DNA of 16,626 nt from an uncultured Comamonadaceae bacterium (GTDB taxonomy: Bacteria; Pseudomonadota; Gammaproteobacteria; Burkholderiales; Burkholderiaceae). A program made the translations under genes and the position numbers. The notes below the pieces were generated by a model. It saw nothing but the letters and a program-made list of their open reading frames with translations, had not been told where the DNA came from and did no database searches. Below are positions 12,719 to 16,626 of this stretch, piece after piece. Position 1 is the first letter of the stretch. Each line of letters starts with the position of its first letter. The stretch lies in NCBI GenBank assembly GCA_946482115.1, contig CAMLQP010000036.1:1-16626 (forward strand), written 5' to 3'.

Positions 12719-13966
12719 TTACTTGTACTGCCGCGCGTCCTCGATCACCTTGCCGTCGTTGGGCAGGCTGCCCGGCGCCACCAGTTCCACGTCGGCCCGC
12801 AGCTTGGTCACCTCGCGCACCGCGTGGGCCACGGCGTCCTGCAGCGCGGGCGAGTGGTTGCCAGCTTCCGCGCGCAGCAGCATATGGTCGTTGGCCATCT
12901 CGCCCGAGACCACCAGCCGCGCGCGCCCCAGTTCAGGAAAGCGCCGGACCACCTCGGCCACCTGCGAGGGGTGCACGAACATGCCACGCACCTTGGTGGT
13001 CTGGTCGGCGCGCCCCAGCCAGCCCTTGATGCGGGTGTTGGTGCGGCCCGTGGGACAGGCGCCGGGCAGCACGGCCGACAGGTCGCCGGTGCCGAAACGC
13101 ACCAGCGGGTAGGCAGGGCTCAGGCTGGTGACCACCACCTCGCCGACCTCGCCGTCCGGCACGGGCTCGCCGGTGCCGGGGTGGACGATTTCGAGGATGG
13201 CGTTCTCCTCCAGCACCAGGCCTTCGCGTGCCGGGGTTTCGTAGGCCACCAGGCCCAGGTCGGCGGTGGCATAGGTCTGGTAGACGGCCACGCCGCGCTC
13301 GGCGAACCAGTCGCGCAGGCTGGGCGGGCAGGCCTCGCCACCCACCGATGCCTTGCGGATGCTGGAGACATCGGCACCGCTTTCGGCCGCTTTTTCGAGC
13401 AGGATGCGCAGAAAGCTGGGTGTTCCGGTGTACGCGTCGGGGCGCAGCTCGGCCACGGCCTGCAGCTGCTGCTCGGTCTGGCCGGTGCCGGCCGGGAACA
13501 CGGTGCAGCCCACGGCCAGCGCACCTGATTCCAGAATGAAGGCGCCCGGCGTCATGTGGTAGCTGAAGGCGTTGTGCACCAGATCGCCGGCGCGAAAGCC
13601 GGCGGCATACAGCGCGCGGCCGGCGCGCCAGTAGTCCCGCGTGGCGGCCTCGGGTTCGTAGATGGGACCGGGGCTGGCGAACACGCGGCTCATGCCGGCG
13701 CCCCAGCGCAGCGCCGAGAAGCCGCCGAACGGGTCGGTGGCGCGGTGCGCCTTCTGGCGTTCCAGCAGTTCGTGTTTGCGGGTCACGGGCAGTTTCGCCA
13801 GCGCAGCGCGCGAGTTCACCTGGACCGGGTCGACACCGGCCAGCAGCTCGGCGAAGGCCGGTGCGTGGGTTTTTGCGTGGGCGATCTGGGCCGGCAGCGC
13901 GGCCATCAGGGCGGCTTCGCGTTCGGCCGGGGCCCGCGTCTCCAGGGCGTCAAAAAATTCGTTCAT
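12719..13966 (-). CDS. PaaK-like phenylacetate-CoA ligase family protein (AMP-forming ligase)
   Basis: This 415-residue protein resembles PaaK-type adenylate-forming enzymes, which activate aryl or other carboxylic acids to CoA thioesters. Seen are YTGTPSFLRILLEKA (mid-protein), SVGGEACPPSLRDWF, YQTYATADLGLVAYE (in the place of the AMP-binding YG..E region), and a C-terminal GRADQTTKVRGMFVHPSQV (about 318-336) matching the family hinge and C-terminal domain. The usual Ser/Thr/Gly-rich P-loop is altered to FASPGPIYEPEA near 95-106, so substrate or activity may differ from PaaK. The start at 13966 has no clear ribosome site. It follows livF, 119 bases downstream, suggesting that imported acid is activated by it (inference). 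Confidence 0.8.
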   Translation of the reverse strand: MNEFFDALETRAPAEREAALMAALPAQIAHAKTHAPAFAELLAGVDPVQVNSRAALAKLPVTRKHELLERQKAHRATDPFGGFSALRWGAGMSRVFASPGPIYEPEAATRDYWRAGRALYAAGFRAGDLVHNAFSYHMTPGAFILESGALAVGCTVFPAGTGQTEQQLQAVAELRPDAYTGTPSFLRILLEKAAESGADVSSIRKASVGGEACPPSLRDWFAERGVAVYQTYATADLGLVAYETPAREGLVLEENAILEIVHPGTGEPVPDGEVGEVVVTSLSPAYPLVRFGTGDLSAVLPGACPTGRTNTRIKGWLGRADQTTKVRGMFVHPSQVAEVVRRFPELGRARLVVSGEMANDHMLLRAEAGNHSPALQDAVAHAVREVTKLRADVELVAPGSLPNDGKVIEDARQYK

Positions 13967-13999
13967 AGGGCGAATTCGTTTGCGTGAAATGTCTTGTCC

Positions 14000-14054
14000 G
14001 GGGGCGCCGTGGGTCCGGCTTTGCCGGCCCACCAGCGCCGCCCCCTTGAGGGGG
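14000..14054 (-). repeat. GC-rich hairpin cluster between livF and the PaaK-like gene
   Basis: GTGGG-T-CCGGC (14009-14019) pairs with GCCGGCCCAC (14023-14032) with one bulged T, framed by GGCGC (14003-14007) and GCGCC (14035-14039). CCCCC-TTGA-GGGGG (14041-14054) follows. This resembles dispersed intergenic palindromes I associate with Comamonadaceae genomes. It may weaken read-through from livF. Confidence 0.5.
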
Positions 14055-14085
14055 TGACGCGCCACGGGCGCGGCGCGGGGGTGGA

Positions 14086-14895
14086 TCAGGCCAGCCAGCG
14101 CTTGCGGCGCTTGTAACTCTTGACGTCCTTGAAGCTCTTGCGCTCGCTGCCGCCCATGCCCAGGTAGAACTCCTTGACATCCTCGTTGTTGCGCAGGTCC
14201 TCGGCGGCACCGTCCATCACGATGCGGCCCGACTCCATGATGTAGCCGTAGTCGGCGTAGCGCAGCGCCATGTTGGTGTTCTGCTCGGCGATCAGGAAGG
14301 TGACCTTTTCCTTCTGGTTCAGGTCCTTCACGATCTCGAACACTTCCTCCACGATCTGCGGCGCCAGGCCCATGGAGGGTTCGTCCAGCAGCACCACGCT
14401 GGGCTGGGCCATCAGCGCGCGGCCGATGGCGCACATCTGCTGTTCCCCGCCCGAGGTGTAGGCGGCCTGCGAGGCGCGGCGTGTCTTCAGGCGCGGGAAG
14501 TAGGCGTAGACCTTGTCCAGTGTGGCGGCCACCTCGCCCTTGCTCTTGCGCGTGTAGGCGCCGGCCAGCAGGTTCTCTTCGATGGTGAGGTGGGCGAAGC
14601 AGTGCCGGCCCTCCATCACCTGCACCACGCCGCGCTGCACCAGGTCGGCGGGCGACAGGTTCTCGATGCGCTCGCCGCGCAGCTCGATGCTGCCTTTGGT
14701 GACCTCGCCGCGCTCGCCGCGCAGCAGATTGGAGATCGCGCGCAGCGTGGTCGTCTTGCCGGCGCCGTTGCCGCCCAGGATGGCGGCGATGCGGCCCTCG
14801 GGCACGTTGAGGGACACGCCCTTGAGCACGAGGATCACGTGGTTGTAGATGACCTCGATGCCGTTGACGTTGAGAACGATGTTGGGGGTGCTCAT
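14086..14895 (-). CDS. livF: LivF-type branched-chain amino acid ABC transporter ATPase
   Basis: This 269-residue ABC ATPase powers import through a LivH/LivM-type channel at the inner membrane. It has Walker A GGNGAGKTT (41-49), a Q-loop region VVQVMEGRHCFAHLTIEENL, the signature TSGGEQQ (about 147-153), Walker B VVLLDEPSMGLAP (about 165-177) and a FLIAEQN switch, all typical of LivF. A basic C-terminal tail (KSFKDVKSYKRRKRWLA) extends past the usual end. ATG 14895 is chosen for fit to LivF and a weak GGAAA site upstream; an in-frame ATG at 14922 would fall inside the upstream hairpin. It follows the binding-protein gene by 87 bases. No livG is in the window; it may be upstream of livM. Confidence 0.92.
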   Translation of the reverse strand: MSTPNIVLNVNGIEVIYNHVILVLKGVSLNVPEGRIAAILGGNGAGKTTTLRAISNLLRGERGEVTKGSIELRGERIENLSPADLVQRGVVQVMEGRHCFAHLTIEENLLAGAYTRKSKGEVAATLDKVYAYFPRLKTRRASQAAYTSGGEQQMCAIGRALMAQPSVVLLDEPSMGLAPQIVEEVFEIVKDLNQKEKVTFLIAEQNTNMALRYADYGYIMESGRIVMDGAAEDLRNNEDVKEFYLGMGGSERKSFKDVKSYKRRKRWLA

Positions 14896-14912
14896 GGTTG
14901 TTTCCGTTGGGA

Positions 14913-14949
14913 CCATCCGCAAGGCGCGGCACGCCGGCCTTGCGGATGG
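14913..14949 (-). repeat. Perfect 13-bp hairpin between livK-like gene and livF
   Basis: Bases 14913-14925 pair perfectly with 14937-14949 (CCATCCGCAAGGC against GCCTTGCGGATGG), with an 11-base loop. It sits 17 bases before livF and shares two bases with the adjoining palindrome at 14948-14971. Confidence 0.75.
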
Positions 14950-14971
14950 CGGCTGGCCCGGGCCAGCCGCC
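14948..14971 (-). repeat. Perfect 24-base palindrome after the livK-like stop
   Basis: GGCGGCTGGCCC (14948-14959) is followed at once by its exact reverse complement (14960-14971). It starts 11 bases past the livK-like stop codon. As RNA it would fold to a very stable stem with a small loop, likely protecting the upstream mRNA or partly ending transcription. Confidence 0.75.
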
Positions 14972-14982
14972 GATTCTTCACA

Positions 14983-16302
14983 TCAGCTCTGGCAGTCGGC
15001 CGGCGTGCGCGGCGTCAGCTTCTTCTCGGCTGCGTACTTGGAGGCGGTGGCCTTCACCATCGGCTTGATGATCTGGCCGTCGGCCTCGATCCAGTCGGTG
15101 CTGAACTCCCACTTGCTGCCGTCCCAGGTGTGGATGCGGGCCGCACCCGCGCCCACGTGATCGGCGCACGAGGTGCTGATCGGGCCGCGCAGCACGCCCT
15201 TGAAGCCCAGCGCGTCCAGCTTGGCCTGGGTCAGGTTCAGGTTCTCCAGGCCCCAGCGGACCTGTTCGCCCGTCATGACCTTGCCCTTGCCGAAGCGTTC
15301 CTGGGCGGCACGGATGCCCTCCACGCCCATGGCCGCGCTGACCACGCCGCGCAGGTACAGGGTCTCGCCCACCTCGTCACGCGGGCCGGTGCCCTTGTTC
15401 TTGTCGTGCAGCTTGGCCAGGATTTCCTTGACGATGGGCGCGTTCTTGTCGGTGCCGTGCTGCAGCGTCACGGCGTTGTAGCCCTTGGCGCCCTGGCCCA
15501 CGTCCTTCACATCCGGTTCGGCACCCGACCACCACACGCCGTACATCTTCTCGCGCGGGTAGCCGGTGGCCTGGGCTTCCTTCAGGGCGGTGGAGTTCAT
15601 CACGCCCCAGCCCCAAAGCAGCACGTAGTCGGGGCGGTTCTGGCGCACCTGCAGCCAGGTGGCCTTTTGCTCCACGCCCGGCGCGGTCACGGGCAGCAGC
15701 GTGAGCTGGAAGCCGTTCATCGCGGCGCGTTCCTGCAGCAGCGGGATGGGCTCCTTGCCGAACGGGCTGTCGTGGTAGACCAGCGCGATCTTCTTGCCCT
15801 TGAGCTTGTCGAAGCCGCCTTCCTTCTTGGCAATGGCCTGCACGATGGCGTCGGCGGCGACCCAGTAGGTGCCCAGCAGCGGGAAGTTCCATTTGAAGAT
15901 GGTGCCGTCGGCGCTTTCGCTGCGGCCATAGCCGGTGGTGATCAGCGGGATCTTGTCGACCGGGGCCTTCTCGGTCAGCGCGAAGGTCGCGCCGGTGGAC
16001 CACGGGTGGATCAGCGCGGCGCCGCCGTTCTTGCCCTTGAGGCGCTCGTAGCACTCCACGCTGCGCGCGGTGTCGTAGCCGGTCTCGCATTCCTCGACCA
16101 GGATCTTGACGCCGTTGATGCCGCCGCGTTCGTTGACCAGCTTGTAGTAGTCCACGATGCCGTTGGCGGTGGGCGTGCCGTTGGGGGCGTAGGCACCCGT
16201 GCGGTAGGACAGCACCGGCAGGTACTGTTCCTTGGCCTGGGCCCAGGCCGTGGCCCCGATGGCGGTCAGGGCGGCCGCGAGGACGATCTTGCGAAGCTTC
16301 AT
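14983..16302 (-). CDS. LivK-like periplasmic substrate-binding protein of an ABC transporter
   Basis: This 439-residue type I periplasmic binding protein captures the transporter's substrate. It has a signal peptide (MKLRKIVLAAALTAIGATAWA, cleavage likely before QAKEQYLP), then LSYRTGAYAPNGTPTANGIVDYYKLVN and GGINGVKILVEECETGYDTARSVECYERL, the N-lobe pattern of Leu/Ile/Val-binding relatives. GKKIALVYHDSPFGKEPIPLL near residues 177-197 opens the second lobe. It is longer than E. coli LivK (mature about 345 residues), as usual for this subgroup. The substrate cannot be assigned; an aromatic or short carboxylate is plausible given the PaaK-like neighbour. The start is set by AGGAGA about six bases before the ATG. 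Confidence 0.9.
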   Translation of the reverse strand: MKLRKIVLAAALTAIGATAWAQAKEQYLPVLSYRTGAYAPNGTPTANGIVDYYKLVNERGGINGVKILVEECETGYDTARSVECYERLKGKNGGAALIHPWSTGATFALTEKAPVDKIPLITTGYGRSESADGTIFKWNFPLLGTYWVAADAIVQAIAKKEGGFDKLKGKKIALVYHDSPFGKEPIPLLQERAAMNGFQLTLLPVTAPGVEQKATWLQVRQNRPDYVLLWGWGVMNSTALKEAQATGYPREKMYGVWWSGAEPDVKDVGQGAKGYNAVTLQHGTDKNAPIVKEILAKLHDKNKGTGPRDEVGETLYLRGVVSAAMGVEGIRAAQERFGKGKVMTGEQVRWGLENLNLTQAKLDALGFKGVLRGPISTSCADHVGAGAARIHTWDGSKWEFSTDWIEADGQIIKPMVKATASKYAAEKKLTPRTPADCQS

Positions 16303-16349
16303 GTTTGTCTCCTGTTAAGAATGTGTGGTTGAAGCCACCTCAGTGAACA

Positions 16350-16381
16350 CGCAAACACCTCTGGGGTCATCGGTGTTTGCG
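16350..16381 (-). repeat. Perfect 10-bp hairpin between livM and the livK-like gene
   Basis: CGCAAACACC (16350-16359) and GGTGTTTGCG (16372-16381) are exact complements with a 12-base loop. It lies in the 93-base gap and would fold in the polycistronic mRNA. It could be a processing or attenuation site. Confidence 0.6.
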
Positions 16382-16386
16382 AGCAA

Positions 16387-16407
16387 TTCCCGCTTTCAGT
16401 GCGGGAA
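16387..16407 (-). terminator. Hairpin enclosing the livM stop codon
   Basis: TTCCCGC (16387-16393) and GCGGGAA (16401-16407) form a seven-pair stem whose seven-base loop contains the livM TGA. It could reduce read-through into the livK-like gene or protect the 3' end. There is no real T-run. Confidence 0.35.
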
Positions 16408-16626
16408 GGGCCACAGGCGCAGCTTCTGCTTGCCGATGGACCACAGCCGCGCCAACCCATGTGGCTCGACGATCAGGAACCACACGATCAGGCCGCCGAA
16501 GATCATCAGTTCGGCATGAGAGACCGCAGTGGTGGAAATGGTGAGGCCGAACAGGCCGGCCAGCAGTGGAAGGAACTGGTTCAGCGCGATCGGCAGCACG
16601 ACGATGAAGGCCGCGCCGAAGAAGCT
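16396..16626 (-). CDS. livM: LivM-type ABC permease, C-terminal end (start outside window)
   Basis: The last 76 codons of a gene entering from the right edge end at TGA (16396-16398). The protein is hydrophobic: SFFGAAFIVVLPIALNQFLPLL, then GLFGLTISTTAVSHAELMIFGGLIVWFLIVEPHGLARLW, ending in a basic tail KQKLRLWPFPH. The pattern GGLIVWFLIVEPHGLARLW is characteristic of the last span and cytoplasmic tail of LivM permeases. It would form the inner-membrane channel together with LivH. The gene order, before a binding protein and livF, supports this. It is partial because of the window edge. Confidence 0.85.
   Translation of the reverse strand, partial: SFFGAAFIVVLPIALNQFLPLLAGLFGLTISTTAVSHAELMIFGGLIVWFLIVEPHGLARLWSIGKQKLRLWPFPH

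Noticed and set aside
12719..14932. One long minus-strand frame joining the PaaK-like gene to sequence upstream through livF
   Set aside because: The upstream half is out of frame with real livF and rich in R, H and Q. The ligase starts naturally at 13966.
14590..16332. Open plus-strand frame of 580 codons opposite livF and the livK-like gene
   Set aside because: It is antisense to two clearly recognised genes, with repetitive A/G/H/Q/V composition and no family resemblance.

Overview
The window is a GC-rich, densely coded stretch of a betaproteobacterial chromosome, most likely Burkholderiales and probably Comamonadaceae. This is inferred from several things: a gshA of the proteobacterial type related to the Acidithiobacillus enzyme, a DUF1840 gene, a Bug/TctC binding protein, a Liv-type ABC operon with a PaaK-like ligase, and GC-rich hairpin spacers. 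No rRNA, tRNA, CRISPR array, insertion sequence or phage gene was seen.

Layout. (1) 1-4923, plus strand: the end of gshA, the K+ transporter kup, a BenE-type benzoate carrier and gshB. benE and gshB overlap by ATGA. The kup-benE spacer (2503-2791) holds two long palindromic elements that are inverted copies of each other. (2) 4995-10214: a signalling block. It has an active-looking GGEEF diguanylate cyclase overlapping an orphan MinD/FlhG-like ATPase. On the minus strand lies an HD-GYP protein that has lost its HD dyad. Divergent from it is a protein with a Ser/Thr kinase, an HDOD and a GAF-like domain in one chain. (3) 10221-11595: a marR-family regulator (minus), a DUF1840 gene (plus) and a small unrecognised protein (minus). 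(4) 11585-16626, minus strand: read in transcription order, the end of livM, a LivK-like binding protein, livF and a PaaK/AMP-ligase-like gene, followed by a probably separate Bug/TctC gene with the small protein overlapping its end.

How it fits together. gshA and gshB make the two glutathione enzymes but are split by two transporter genes. The Liv block looks like uptake of an amino acid or (aromatic) carboxylic acid linked to CoA activation; the substrate cannot be read from sequence. The signalling block joins c-di-GMP synthesis, a degenerate c-di-GMP hydrolase-type protein and protein phosphorylation, which may form one circuit (inference).

The least ordinary signals are in the spacers. 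They are the inverted pair of structured elements at 2525-2759, back-to-back perfect hairpins between livK and livF, and an FNR/CRP-like palindrome upstream of the Bug gene. All calls were made by reading the sequence, without database searches.
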